NCBI RefSeq assembly: GCF_004379255.2
Contig: NC_056042.1
Coordinates: forward strand, 10,215,901-10,279,900
From: Salvia splendens
Taxonomy: Eukaryota > Streptophyta > Magnoliopsida > Lamiales > Lamiaceae
Reading direction: 5' to 3'
Length of the DNA stretch: 64,000 nucleotides
Numbering within the stretch: position 1 is the stretch's first letter; each line of letters opens with the position of its first letter. Made by a program: the position numbers and the translations under genes. Positions 23,303 to 35,336 of the stretch are shown one piece after another. The notes beneath the pieces were generated by a model that did no database searches, was not told the origin of the DNA, and saw only the letters and a program-made list of their open reading frames with translations.

Positions 23303-25235
23303 ATGGCACACGTAGTCGACCCAGATCCGGAGATCGGTTCGCTCACTGCCCATTTAGATGGTGAACCAGCCCAGGCTATAGTTATGAATCCGCGTCAGAG
23401 TGCGATCGATATTAAAACAAACGTGCTAGGCATTCAACCGATGTTCTCTGGACGTAGGAACGAGTGTCCATACGAGTTTTTGAATGAGTTTAGCAAGCTG
23501 TGCAGTATTCAGAAAAGGCCTAACGACACAACAGAGGAGGATTATCGCCTACATGTAATTCCATTTGCCCTGAAGGGAGAGGCTAACACATGGCTACTGA
23601 GGCTACCTCCAGATTCGATTCGTACATGGAGAGATTTCAAGTTGGAATTTCTAGATTACTTTTTCCCTTCAAACAAGACCAACGCTCTGAAGAAGGAAAT
23701 CGTGGAGTGTAAGGAGGAGTACGATGAGTCTCTTAGTCAGTATTGGTCGCGGTTTAAAGGATTGTTGGATGCTTGCCCGAACCATAGAATGATCGAGGCA
23801 GAGATTTACTATTTGTTTTATGAAGGAGCCAACCCTGAGTCAAATGATTTGATGAATTCCTCGAGTGGAGGAAATTTTACGAAGAAGAGGGGAAGTGAAG
23901 CGAGAGAGATCTTGGGGAAGTTGATATAGGCCAAAAAGGCGTACGACAACCCGAGGAATGTCATGAGGAGAGGGTCAGCAAATGAGCTGAGAGAGCAGGA
24001 TGACGAAAGAGTCGAGGCAAGAATATATAGGCTTGAGAAAGCACTTTTGAATGCAATCGAGAAGACTAATCCGGGTCCAGGAGAAATTTCACCCCAGCAA
24101 TATTATGGTCCTCAAGAAGGAGATTACCAGGCCCAAGTTAATGCGATGGGGAGTTGGAACCCAGATGGAAGTTGGAATCCAGGGAGACAGAGGGGTGCAC
24201 CATGGAGGAACCATCCCAATTTCAGATGGTCTGACAAGGATCCGAACCAGCCACCTCCACAACAGAACGCCCAGTTGACGCATCAACCAGAAAGGCAGAC
24301 TAACTGGTCTGGGAGAAATCAGGAGAGACAGAACAACTGCAGCAACCGGAACCAGGGAGATCATGCAAATTGGGGAAACAGGAATCAAAACCACTAGGGG
24401 AACTCTTATGTGCCGCCACACCAAAGGAATTACCCAGGATATCAAAATTCCCAACCTCCTTACCAGGGGAACCAAGGGCCAAGAAATCAGTACAACAACA
24501 GATCAGGAAGTCAGGGAAATTTTCGCCAGAACCAAGGAAATGGACTGAACCAGGGCTCAGGATCGAGTCCCAGCCAACCCATTTCTAAGCCACCAAGGAA
24601 TATTGATGATATGGTGCATGATCTAGTCAGCTCGCAACAACATATGCAGAACAACTTGCAATCTAACAATGACGTGGTGCATAAGCTTCAAGATGGTTAG
24701 TTGGAGCAGTAGGCAGCAATGGACATGTTGGCCAAGCAATTGTCCCAGATCGCGACTTCCTTGAGCGAGATGCGAGGGAACGAAGGAAAGATTCCTGCGT
24801 CAGTAAGGCCTCCAGACCGAGCTAACATCGGTAAAATCACTTTGAGATCTGGGCGAGGTTATGACGGTCCGGTGATGAGGACTAATGAAGAGGCACCTAC
24901 CACAGAAGGCAAGGAAGGGAAGAACTCAGTTCCCGACCTTGAGAATTTGAAAGTAGGGAGTACCACAAGAGGAGATGACCTTCGGGAAGGTGATCTAGAG
25001 AAACCGCTACCTAGTGAAGCTGAACCATTTTTGCTAGACCTAGAGCCAGAAGCAGAGAAGGAATTAGCAAGGGAGGAAATAGGCGAGCTTCCAGCTGGAG
25101 GATCTGCAAGACCAGGGAAATAATTGAAACCATTTCCACACCGAGGAGAGGCTAAGAAGAAGAAGGATGAACCAGTGGATTTCATGGATATCTTTGGAAA
25201 GTTGGAGATAAACCTACTGAAAGGACCTAAGGTGC
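23303..25235 (+). pseudogene. Athila gag and gag-pol linker, one frame with five stops
   Basis: The gag core spans about residues 57-170 (PYEFLNEFSKLC, YRLHVIPFALKGEANTWL, FFPSNKTNALKKEI, LSQYWSRFKGLLDACP). Then come a glutamine/asparagine-rich stretch with repeated NWSGRNQ-like units and the linker with NIGKITLRSGR, ending at VDFMDIFGKLEINL. All pieces stay in the same reading frame over 1.9 kb; only stop codons at 23927, 24395, 24698, 24710 and 25121 interrupt it. Gag would form the particle. The frame is severed at the unit 2 boundary just before protease. Confidence 0.88.
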
Positions 25236-25240
25236 GGAGG

Positions 25241-26694
25241 TGTCGTTCAAGCAAGGATATATCCTACTGATCAGGATAGAAATCCTAACTAACCTAGACC
25301 TTGGTTTCAAAGATTCCTCAACCCACTTCTACTGATCAGTATAGTGGTGGTAAGGGTCGAATCCCACAGAGATGGTGCGTTCTTAAACTACCACGGTGAC
25401 AATCGGAAGATTTGGTTAGCTACCACGCTGGGTTGAGTTTCTACCTAGGCTGGAACTTAAAGGAGGTGTTCTACTGGTCAGACGGTAAGGAAAACATTTG
25501 GAATGTAACTGTGTACGTGGAATGGGGAGACAATTTTGTAACAGAAAATATTTGGAAGGTACGGGTTTCTATTTCGGGCTAAACAGAATATTCAGAGTGT
25601 AGTGGAAGTTTTGTGACTGGGCTGACAGGGCTTAACTAAAAGTGAAGGACAAAAGCAAAAGCATCTTGAAAAGTAAGTGGTCCCCTCCAATTGAAATAGA
25701 CATCATCTTCTTCAACAAACACTTCCAAAATTCAGATAACAATTCCAGATTCAACACGGAAAAACTCAGATTAACAGCTTACAAACACAGATCCAAAACT
25801 AAGAAATCAAATCCGAAATCAAACACTAAAACTGGACTTCTGCATACTGGTCAACATGAAAGAACGATTCAGAAATTAAAACTAAGCTTTGCATTCAACG
25901 ACCTACTTTCCGATCAAACAGTACTTGTTTATCTATCCTAAAGAAATTTGTTACGTAAACGGAATTGAGAGAATCAGCACTTTAAACACCGAGAAACTTT
26001 AGATCTAAGCTAACTAGGCAAGGGAATAAAGAAACACCACAATAAACGAAACGGAAATCAACTTCATAGCATAAACACGTTCGGATCTTCAACAAAGTAT
26101 TTCAAAAGCAGAAAATATCCCAAGGTAAACAAGATCCAACGTAAGGAAAGCGAGAAATTTAAAACTACGAAAGCAATGTAAAAGTGTTTTGCCACTCCGG
26201 GCGATGAGACTCTAAACTACGATCTTGCTGGCTGGAATGGACGATGACTGGAATTCTGGGAACATCTGATCGTCAAGTGATCATGGCTACGGCGAGGCAA
26301 GAAGTGGGACACGGCTGAAAGACTGAAACTACCGAGAGAACTTTCTACCTAAAGATGGTGTGTTGAATGAGTCAATCCCCGCTCCTCTCCAATTTGGCTT
26401 CCTTTTATAGGGAGGCTACCCTTGATTTTAGGGTAAATCCTCGTTGCAATTTGACTTCTTTGCCCTTAATTGTGGGTAATCCGTCCCAGCTATCCGTCTT
26501 CTTCATCTCAAGCCGTTTTAGCACGAATACTGATCAGTATGAGATCATGCTGGCGCCTTCTTCACCTGAACATTCCGAAACTTCCCTAGTGGCTAGAATG
26601 CTTAACCTGCACACTTTAAACAACTGTTTTGCAAATATAATCAATTAAGCACATCATACTGACCCGTAACCAAGGCCTAGAATACGACTTATCA
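25241..26694 (-). repeat. LTR B, unit 2
   Basis: On the minus strand it begins TGATAAGTCG (complement of 26685-26694) and ends CGACA (complement of 25241-25245). It aligns with 14020-15497 and, inverted, with 40393-41823. A TATA-type box lies near 26402-26411. Confidence 0.8.
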
Positions 26695-28037
26695 AACTGC
26701 TCACACTTACCACAGGCTTGTCCTCAAGCGTGAAGAACAAACAAAGAAAAGAATAAGTCGAATTCTAGCCTGGTTACTCCCTGACCGACTCTACCTAACT
26801 TAGACTCTAAACTATGACGCAAAGAAAAACACAAAAAAACAGAGAAACATAAACACATAAAAGACTGAAACACATAGATCGGGCTATATTTTCAACCATC
26901 CCTACCCTCTGGATCAGGTGCAATCCGGCCTTAGACAGCCTTGAACTTCTGCCGCCCCCTTTTCTCTTCCAGTCAGTATATCCGTTTGTCAAGATCGCCC
27001 ACACTCTTGGCCCAACACTAGGTTCGCTCAGTCACTCATACCTCACAGGAATGTCAGGACTGCATTCTGTCATTATGCTCACCACAATTGCTTCGGACTT
27101 AGATTCCACGAGCGGCTACTGAAGGACTTATAGGCTTGTAACGGGGCTGTTGGCTTGTAATGTTTTCGGTGGATGTTCCTAAGGCTCTAAGGTTCAAAAA
27201 TTTCTATTTTTATTTATGCGGGGGAACTGTGTATGTTAGGCTTCTGATCAGTTGCTTTCTTTAGTTGGCGCTTCTGGCTTTGATCTCCACTGGTCAGTAG
27301 CATCTTGTGGCTTCGCCACCCTTATTCCTTCATTCATCTCTTTTTTGTGGTCAAATCTTTCTGACCATTTTCTTCATTTTCTCGGTCCCCCTTTTTTTTT
27401 TTTTTTTTTTTTTTTCCGTTCCTTCGTGGCTTCGCCACCCTTATTCCTTCTTCTTTTTTTGACTGGGAATGACTCCCTGGTCGATTTTCTTCTAACTTTT
27501 TCGCCCAGCTGGTTTCTGCTTTTCCGCACTTCTTCCTGGCCAGTAAGCTCCATTGTTTCATGCCTTACACAGTCCCAGTCGGCTGGGGTGTTTATCTGGG
27601 TATAAAAGGTTAAGAAGAAAGGGTTCTAAAGGTGGTTTTTTTTTTTTTTTTTTTTTTTTTTAAACGAGGGGGGGGTTCCTACTGCCTTCAGTATTTGCTA
27701 CCCGTGATCACTTCACCCTAGGCGAATTGTGGCAGCCTCTCTCTTTTTTTCAATATATGTGGAAAGTGGTTCCACTTTAAGGCTTATAACTCGCATTTTA
27801 AGAGGGCTTTCGTGTTTGGCTCTAAGTATGGGCTTTTCTCTCATACTCACCTCATCTATCCTGACTAGGAGGTACTAACGGGGATGGTTTAGGTTTTCCA
27901 GCATGTCCTATCTCCCTCAATTCCCCTCACCTTCAGCTCAAGACGGTTGAGTTTTAAGCCCAATCACAAACAACATAAAACTAGACCTAACAAAACAAAA
28001 CAAAAGCACAAACACAAAGACTACACATATATACATA

Positions 28038-28128
28038 CATCCTACTGGCCATTGCGTCCCCTCTCACTTCACAAGTGTCTGCCCTCAGATAAGGCTGTGA
28101 AGTGGAAAAGGTGATGGCCAGTACGATG
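28038..28128 (-). repeat. Two-tier stem-loop, unit 2 3' region
   Basis: The outer arms are CATCCTACTGGCCA and TGGCCAGTACGATG, and the inner arms are CACTTCACA and TGTGAAGTG. The outer arms differ from unit 1 but still pair. Confidence 0.72.
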
Positions 28129-28167
28129 GCACACAGACAACAAACAGCAAAACTAAAACAAAAACTT

Positions 28168-28421
28168 CTCACACTTAGACTATGGAATAGGCTAAGTGAG
28201 AGAGGTGTTATCACCTATACAGAGATCAACAAAACATAACCACAAACACATATATACAAACTCCTCATACTTAGACCATGCAATGGGCTAAGTGTGAGCT
28301 AACATGCATGCGACATAGAAAACAAAACAAACAAAACAAAGAAACATGCTCCAAAGAAACAAACCTTTAACTTCTCACACTTAGACTATGGAATAGGCTA
28401 AGTGTTTTGAAGTGGGGTTTG
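28168..28421 (-). repeat. Array of three 35-nt stem-loops (unit 2)
   Basis: The copies are at 28168-28202, 28264-28298 and about 28374-28408, with centres 96 and about 109 nt apart. The middle copy has ACCAT/ATGGG in place of ACTAT/ATAGG, so a T-A stem pair has become C-G on both sides. The third copy is again enclosed by an outer stem, CAAACC at 28360 with GGTTTG ending at 28421. Confidence 0.82.
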
Positions 28422-28519
28422 CGCTCAAACACAAATTATACTACCTAAACAAAACCAACTTATATCAACAATACGAAAAGTTAAAAGAAAAAACTGAAAA
28501 TTAAAAGAAAAACTAACTT

Positions 28520-31345
28520 GGTCAGTAGGGGGGGGGTCTATCGGAGTCTCCTGCTCCTTCGTGGGCAGGTGGTGCAGGTCGTTCTATCGGTGGTCCTCCG
28601 GTTGGTCTGTCTCCATTCCAGCTTGGTGCTCATCATCTTTGCCGGCTCCTCGGCAGTTGCCAGCACTTCGGCTTTCTCTTCCTCTTGCTCCTTCACTACG
28701 TCTCTGGGACTTGTGGTTCAACATTCTGCCAGCATGCCGCTTGTTCCTGTAGCTTGTTCTTTCTTCCAGCTGGTCACTTCTTCCAACAACACATCTATCA
28801 CGGATGCCATCCGGCCCATCTCCGTGATCAATCGATGATTTTCCTCTCCCAAGTAGTCACTAACGTCTCCATAGCGTCTTGCTTTTGAGCCAATGTCTCC
28901 TGCTCTGCAGATCTCTTCAACATCCTTTCCATCACTGCCGCTAGCTTGACCATCTCTGCTCAATTTCTTATTCTCCTCTCTAACTTCATCCATTTCCTTC
29001 TCCATTCTGGCTTGACGCTGTTCCTGGTCCGATGCCAATCCGATCATGTCTGCCCTTTATCTGCCTGCTTCCCTCCGCTATCTCCTCCATAGCTTTTTTC
29101 CATCCCCTCTTGTTTCTGGTCGTGTGCCGGTGCTTCATGAGCTGCTGCCAACCGAGCAGTGGGTGTAGCTTCCTCTCCCATCGCGTAGAAGTGTGGCACG
29201 CCTTGCCTCATGTATACCGCATTCGTCGGACGAATAGGGGGTATCAAACAATCCTGGCGCGTCCACCATCGCCAAGGGGTTAAGTCTTCGTCCTCTGAAA
29301 CGGTGATATTGTTTCTCACAAGATTCCCAATATATGGCGCAGGGAAAATATTCCGTGCTGGGTGGGTAGCGATGAGGTGACATGTGTATGCAGTCCAGAA
29401 CCCTAAGTGCAACTTCTTGACCTCTCTTGGCACACCACATAAGATACAATTCCGTCATCGATGTCCGACTGCTGAATTCGACTGTCCTAAAAGGTTGTAA
29501 CCCAAGAAGAGTTGAACCCAGGCGTAGATTGGGATCGTTGAGATGGATAGATGGGAGATAGTGGACTGAAACTGTCCTGCCCCGGGTGAGTAAGCTCTTC
29601 CCAAGCTACCTGGGGCTCAAAGTCCAATGCCTGCGGGGGAATCCCACGCTCCCTATCTCTCCACTCGTGCCCTATGGCCTCCCAAAACTGGCATATCCCT
29701 AGCCGAACAGTCCATCAATCAAATTCATTCTAATCTCTCCTCCAAATACTCTGAACTGATGCATCTACATCCAAATCCGTTGTGACTTGAATCGAAAGGT
29801 CGCGAAAAATTCCTTGCCAAATCGACCGAACATTCAAATTCTCATTCCTTAACAGCCATTCAAAACCCAATTCGTGGAAAAGGGCGAGAAACGATTCCCG
29901 AACCTTTAATTCTCTAACGAGGGGATGAACTTACCTTTCACACTTAACCTTTGCCTTTTGCGTTCTTGTGCGATAGATGGATTGGAGCTCTTGGAGTCAA
30001 AAAAAATTGCATCCCCTCCACCCGTCATCTGTGAGCTCCACCGTCCAACGCTTATATCGAGTGGTTCTGCAGGTGGATGCAATAGTTCCTATGATCGTTA
30101 GGGAGTTGCTGCTCCTTGTACTCCTCATCTTCCATGGTCGTATCGCTATCGGATTCAGATTCTTCACTGATCTCATATTCACTGTCACTCTGTGTTTGAC
30201 GGTTTGATGGGTCCTCTGTAGCCTCAGTGATCACGATGCTTGTGTTCACGGCACGCGGTTTTTTGGTACTTCGGCTTGTTTCTTCACAACGGCTTTTCCT
30301 TTCCTTTTCTTTCTCGCTGATATTGTTGCTTCTTCCTCCTGAGCAGTAGCTGTGCAGGTTCTCCTCGCTTCTCGTCTCTACTGGGGTCTCAGCCGTGTTT
30401 GTCTTGGCTTGCTGGCTGCTCTTTTTCCAGGCATCGCTGAGATACCCGCGTCTTCAGGACCAATTGCCGCCTCACTGGGTGGGTTTTTAAGACGGGAGGC
30501 GCCACAGTTTCCGGCACTTGAGTGTCTACGGTCGGTCTCCCCTCCTCTACTTGGGTATCAACTGGCTCTCCCTTCTTCTTCACTCTGTTCTTCCCTCTCC
30601 TCTTCCCCTACTGACTGGGATGCCTTATCCCTCGTATGGGTTCTGTAAAAGCTTGTTCATCCTCTCCTACTGCCCTTGATGCGAGGTCTAGACCCTCACC
30701 ATTAGAGCAGTATCTTCCTGCGATTCACCTCCTCCACTATTGATTCAAACTCCGTTTCCGTCATGAGGCCGCGCTTTTGGCGACTTATTCAGGTCGATCT
30801 CCTCCCTAATTACTTCTTGGTGAACCGCTTCCACTTCTGGCGTCTCCTCAATTCCTTCTCCCCCTTCTGGTCTTGTTGCTCCCCTCTCAGCCTTTCCGCT
30901 CTTTCTTCCTCATCAGAGGCATAATAAGCGCAATGGCCTCGAGATCCTCAAGTTCGGCTTCCTGGGTCGTCGGAAAAAATTCTTCCGTCTCTGTCATTTC
31001 GCTTCAGTTGAGGGGTCGCTTTCCTGGGAATCATCGACGGAATCGGCAATGTAGATGAAATAGGGGTCAAGGGTTGCGTAGTGGTTACTGGCATGGTTGC
31101 CGCATGAGTTGCTCCGGCTCCGCTCCCATGCCCTCTACCTCGGTTAAAATACTCTAACTCCGCTGCCCAATTCCTATTCGGATCCTGCAATCGGAGAAAC
31201 TCCGTCATTGCATCCAGAGAGACCATCGGCGGGGCTTGTTGTGTTGGCCGGGACGTGTGGGTTTAGTGGTGGTGGTATTTCGAGGTTTCATTCCTCACTG
31301 ACCTTCTTGAGGGCGTTTGATTTGGTAGCAAATGCTTCTTCCCAT
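28520..31345 (-). pseudogene. ATHILA ORF-1-type gene of unit 2, heavily decayed
   Basis: It is collinear with the unit 1 gene. The candidate start is the ATG at 31343-31345. MVSLDAMTEFLRLQDPNRNWAA is near 31170-31226, the acidic and lysine-rich segments follow, then TELYLMWCAKRGQEV near 29440, the VDAPGLFDTPY block near 29240, and a coiled-coil tail. Many frameshifts and stops break it into pieces of about 60-130 codons; no piece is likely to be made. Confidence 0.75.
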
Positions 31346-31985
31346 GGCTGAAAATTAGGGCTTGTAAACAGTGGAATTTGGTCTTGATATCTGGGAGAAA
31401 ATGGAAGAAAATGAGGGTTTGTGATTTACGCTTTCTTGAGAGTATGGGATAATATCTCTTGAGAAAGGGAATTTGAAATGAGGGTTTGTAAGGGATAAAG
31501 TTTGGGACGGTCGTTTAATTTAGCGAGAGATAGCAGTTGCAGGTGGTTGCAACCGGCTATAGGGAGTTTCCGGTCGCGACGCTTGGACTGAAGGCGGTTA
31601 GGAATGCTAGCCCCGATTGGCTATCGCGTCTACTCTCTCTGCTCCACGCCACTCCAGCCTGCCACCCTGCAAAAGCTGCAAGAGTCTTAATTCAAATTTC
31701 GTCTTTTCTCGATACCCACCTAATAAGGGAAATAATTCAAATGGGCTCTTAAATTAGAATTGAAATAGCACCAAATAGTAGTCTCTTGGTCAATGTGTAC
31801 TCCAAATCAAATTTAAGCCCGAAATATTTTTTGGATTTTCTAGGAATTATCTGACATGCAAAGATTAATTACGTATTTACAATATTTACACCTTTCTTGG
31901 GTAATTTGGAATCTACTTGGCCAATATACGCAGAAAATTATCAAAAAGAACTAGCCATGTGGAATTCCAAATTCCATCTTACTGA

Positions 31986-32613
31986 TCATATGAAAACCGA
32001 TGTAAGTGTTTGCAGTGGAATTTCATCCACTACACCACTTCGCTATTCTCCTGAATATTTTCAACCTATGTCCATTTACTATGAAAGGTTCCGAGTTAGG
32101 AAAACTCCCTGAAATTTCTACTGCTCCCATTGGATCTGAGTGCAGTTATGATGTAAGGTCCTGTCCATTTGGACTTGAGTTCCCTGGCATAAGCTTCAAT
32201 CTTGACTGGAAGAGTAGTACTTTCTGGCCAACGTGGAGCTCCTTAGTTCTCAGATTTCGATCATGCCACAGTTTGGTTCGCTCTTGTACCACATGGCTGA
32301 GTCCAATGACTCCAATCTAAGTTCCTCAAGCTCCTGCAGCTGCAGCTTCCTTCTCTTCGCAGGCTGTAGCATCCATATTCACTTTCTGTACTGCCCAGTA
32401 TGCTCGATGTTCGATCCCAACCGATAAATGGGCACATCTCCCAAAAATGATCTGGTAAAGGGACATGCCTATGGGGGTTTTGTAGGCTGTTCGATACGCC
32501 CAGAGAGCATCCTCTAACCTCACACTCCAGTCTTTCCTCGAAGTGTTCACAGTCTTCTCCAAAATCTTCTTTATCTCACGGTTAGAGATCTCCGCTTGAC
32601 CATTGGCTTGCGG
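31986..32613 (-). pseudogene. Athila integrase C-terminal fragment, unit 2
   Basis: The minus-strand translation contains the [20 protein letters not shown] block, [35 protein letters not shown] and an end near VDEIPLQTLT. It starts abruptly at 32613 (matching 34074 of unit 3), next to RT sequence in the opposite orientation. Confidence 0.83.
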
Positions 32614-32671
32614 ACATGCATTTCCGAAACTACCCTTCTCCCTACTGACCAGAAGGAAATTAAGGGGTTAT

Positions 32672-33020
32672 ATACCTGGGGCACCGCGGGATTTTAATCG
32701 CCCGATTCATTAAAGACTGTCGCAAAATTTCCAACCTGACACCCTCACCAGACTTCCTCGAGTGAAAACGAAGATAGAATTCAAGTTTTGAGGATCAATA
32801 TATGCAAGTTGCTTTCATTGTCAAGGAAAAGCTGATAATCCGCACTGATTATCCGGGCTCCCGACTGGCGATCATCCGATTCGAGAGTGATGTGTGATGC
32901 AGCGATTATGCAGTTGGAGCGGTTCTGGGTCAGAAGATTGAGGGAAAAAGGTATGCGATCTTTTATGCATCTAAGACATTGAATTAAGCTCAAAGGAATT
33001 ATGATACCACTGAGAAGGAG
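32672..33020 (+). pseudogene. Athila RT tail and RNase H start, unit 3
   Basis: It contains broken LGHRG..ARFIKDCRKIS (RT connection, from about 32675), APIIRAPDW-like bases near 32840-32875, and CDA..DYAVGAVLGQKIEGKRYAIFYASKTLN. A stop (TAA) falls after LN, and short indels occur near 32880. All of the RT palm with its catalytic box, and the protease, are missing from this copy. Confidence 0.8.
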
Positions 33021-34706
33021 ATGCTAGCCGTTGTTTATTCATTCGAGAAGTTTCGGCAGTACTTGTTGGGGTCAAGGGTCATCGTTTATACTGACCATGC
33101 AGCCATTAAGTACCTGGTTACCAAGAAGGAATTCAAACCCCGCTTAATCCGATGGGTACTCTTGTTACAAGAGTTCGATTGGGAGGTGGAAGACACGAAA
33201 GTGGTTGAGAATAAGGTTGCGGATCATTTGAGCAGGATAGTGCATGATGGAAATAGCGAGGAGGTGAGAGATCGATTCCCGGAAGAACACTTGTGTGAAG
33301 TTATTTTCGCCGCCAGAAAAATTGACTGGAAAGAAGTGATGAAGCTTACTGGCCAGGATGTGATAGAAAGAGGAAAGGAAAAAGTAGGGGAGGAGCCATG
33401 GTATGCAAACCTAGCCAACTACCTCGTTTCAGGGGAGCTTCCAGAAGTTCCGAACGTCACCAAAGCTCAAAGAATGAAGATCAAGAGTGAGTCGAAATAC
33501 TACTTTTGGGACGACCCGTATCTTTGGAGGGTAGGAGCCGATCAAGTGATAAGAAGATGCGTTCCTGACTGGGAGCAAATGGACGTATTGACGCATTGCC
33601 ACTCTCTGGCATGTGGAGGACATTTCGGTCCCAAGAAGATGGTGAGAAAGATTCTGGATAGCGGATTTTATTGGCCAACCCTCAACAAAGATGCCTACGA
33701 GTTTTGTAGAAGTTGTGAGCGTTGTCAACTGACCGGTGGAATATCCGCGCGAGACGAAATGCCGCAAGTCCCGATCATTGTTTGTGAGTTGTTCGACATA
33801 TGGGGGATGGATTTCATGGGGCCTTTTCCCTCGTTGTATGGGAACTTATATATCTTAGTTGCAGTTGACTACGTCTCCAAATGGGCAGAGGCCAAGGCCA
33901 AGAGCACGTGTGAAGCAAGGGAGGTAGCCAAGTTCCTCAAAAGTAACATTTTCAGTCGATTCGGAGTACCAAGAGCCATAATATCTGATAAAGGCACCCA
34001 CTTCTGTAACCGCACCATCGAAGCCTTGATGAAGAAGTACGGTGTGCATCACAAACTATCAAGCCCCTACCACCCGCAAGCAAACTGGCAGGCAGAGATC
34101 TCTAACCGAGAGATAAAGAAGATTCTGGAGAAGACCGTTAATCCTTCCAGGAAGGACTGGAGTATGAGGTTAGAGGATGCTCTATGGGCATATCGCACAA
34201 CCTACAAAACTCCCATAGGAATGTCCCTGTACCGAATCATTTTTGGAAAGATGTTCCACTTACCAGTAGGAATTGAGCACCGAGCATACTGGGCAGTACA
34301 GCAAGTGAATATGGATGGTATAGCCTGTGAAGAGGAAAGGAAGCTGCAGCTGCAGGAGTTAGAGGAACTCAGATTGGAGTCGTTTGATTCAGCCATGTGG
34401 TACAAAGAGCGAATCGAATTGTGGTACGACAAGAATCTGAGGACCAAGGATCTTCATGTTGGGCAGAAAGTACTACTCTTCCAGTCGAGGTTGAAGCTCA
34501 TGCCTGGAAAACTCAAGTCGAAATGGACAGGGCCTTATGTCATCACCGCACTCCGTTCTAATGGAGCAGTGGAGATTTCAGGGAGTCTTCCTAACTCTGA
34601 ATCTTTTATTGTGAATGGGCATAGGTTGAAGGTATTTAGGGCCAATAGTGATGTGGTTGTAGTGGATGAGATCCCACTGAAACCACATACTCAGGTATCA
34701 TACTAA
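33021..34706 (+). CDS. Athila RNase H-integrase open frame (pol fragment), unit 3
   Basis: 561 codons without a break, the best-preserved pol piece in the nest. It starts inside RNase H ([34 protein letters not shown]) and continues into integrase: the HHCC region ([22 protein letters not shown]), catalytic Asp in MDFMGPFP (about 33807), second Asp in SDKGTHF and Glu in QAEISNRE (about 34089), then the C-terminal [15 protein letters not shown] and GPYVITAL (a GPY-like module). One oddity is QANWQAE where a glycine is usual. The ATG is internal to a former polyprotein, so the frame is a relic and not an independent gene. The stop is at 34704-34706. Confidence 0.85.
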   Translation: MLAVVYSFEKFRQYLLGSRVIVYTDHAAIKYLVTKKEFKPRLIRWVLLLQEFDWEVEDTKVVENKVADHLSRIVHDGNSEEVRDRFPEEHLCEVIFAARKIDWKEVMKLTGQDVIERGKEKVGEEPWYANLANYLVSGELPEVPNVTKAQRMKIKSESKYYFWDDPYLWRVGADQVIRRCVPDWEQMDVLTHCHSLACGGHFGPKKMVRKILDSGFYWPTLNKDAYEFCRSCERCQLTGGISARDEMPQVPIIVCELFDIWGMDFMGPFPSLYGNLYILVAVDYVSKWAEAKAKSTCEAREVAKFLKSNIFSRFGVPRAIISDKGTHFCNRTIEALMKKYGVHHKLSSPYHPQANWQAEISNREIKKILEKTVNPSRKDWSMRLEDALWAYRTTYKTPIGMSLYRIIFGKMFHLPVGIEHRAYWAVQQVNMDGIACEEERKLQLQELEELRLESFDSAMWYKERIELWYDKNLRTKDLHVGQKVLLFQSRLKLMPGKLKSKWTGPYVITALRSNGAVEISGSLPNSESFIVNGHRLKVFRANSDVVVVDEIPLKPHTQVSY

Positions 34707-35336
34707 CCGGTAGGATAGGGATTGGATTCTACTGAGCTAGCTCCTTTAGCGTAATGTATATGCTGGCAAAGTAGAATTCCAATTTTCCTAAGGAAGATGT
34801 AAATATGGTACATATGTGGTAGTTAATTAATTTGAACCTTTGCATGCTAGTTAATTTAAGAAAACCAAAATATTTTTTTAGGACTCAAATGTTAATTGGG
34901 AGTACGTACTGACCATCAGAATACCATTTCGTGAAACTCCCCAATTTATTTAAGTGTCTTTTTACTTTGTTCTACTCTAGGAAAATATAGGGGGAAATCA
35001 TTATAGGGCAGAATTTGAATTTGGGGCTTGCTACAGCTTTGCAGGCGGGCAATGACTGACAGGGCGCGTGAGCAGAAAAAGGAGGGGCGACCACCAATCA
35101 GAGAGCCAGCTTTCCCAACCGTCTCTCCCTCGAATCGGCGCTACCTAGAAACCGCCTACAGCCGGTTACAACCCATACCTGCCTTATTCCTACCCCATTA
35201 TCAAATCATTCGTCCCATTTTCACTTCACAAACCCTCGCCTAAATTTTCTCTTTGTAAAATCTTCCGACCTTCCACAGAAAAAAAACGGAAAAAAAACCA
35301 ACACCCCATTTCCACCGAAAATCACCGATCTAAACC
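34707..35336 (+). other. Spacer between integrase and extra ORF, unit 3
   Basis: AT-rich for the first half, then a more GC-rich leader up to the ATG at 35337. No reading frame of note. Similar spacers lie in units 1 and 2. Confidence 0.55.

Larger units (their letters stand above)
21540..25240 (+). mobile_element. Athila-lineage element with LTR A, PBS and gag (5' part only)
   Basis: The order is LTR (21540-22946), tRNA-Asp PBS (22971) and gag (from 23303). It is cut at about 25240, where unit 2 begins, shortly after the gag-pol linker. Protease and RT are absent here. The LTR at 45041-46532 belongs to the same family, but looks too different to be this element's own 3' LTR. Confidence 0.8.
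26695..28519 (-). other. 3' noncoding region of unit 2
   Basis: It matches 15498-17259 and carries the same structures. It differs by two long poly-T tracts on the plus strand (about 27390-27417 and 27638-27661), which are shorter or absent in unit 1. Two copies of the GTGGC-hairpin motif are present (27307-27319, 27426-27438). Confidence 0.7.
25241..32613 (-). mobile_element. Athila-lineage unit 2 (3' half)
   Basis: Same layout as unit 1, on the minus strand: integrase tail (31986-32613), spacer, decayed extra ORF (28520-31345), stem-loop region and LTR B (25241-26694). It interrupts the LTR A element's gag-pol on its left. On its right it meets, head to head, the pol of unit 3. Confidence 0.82.
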
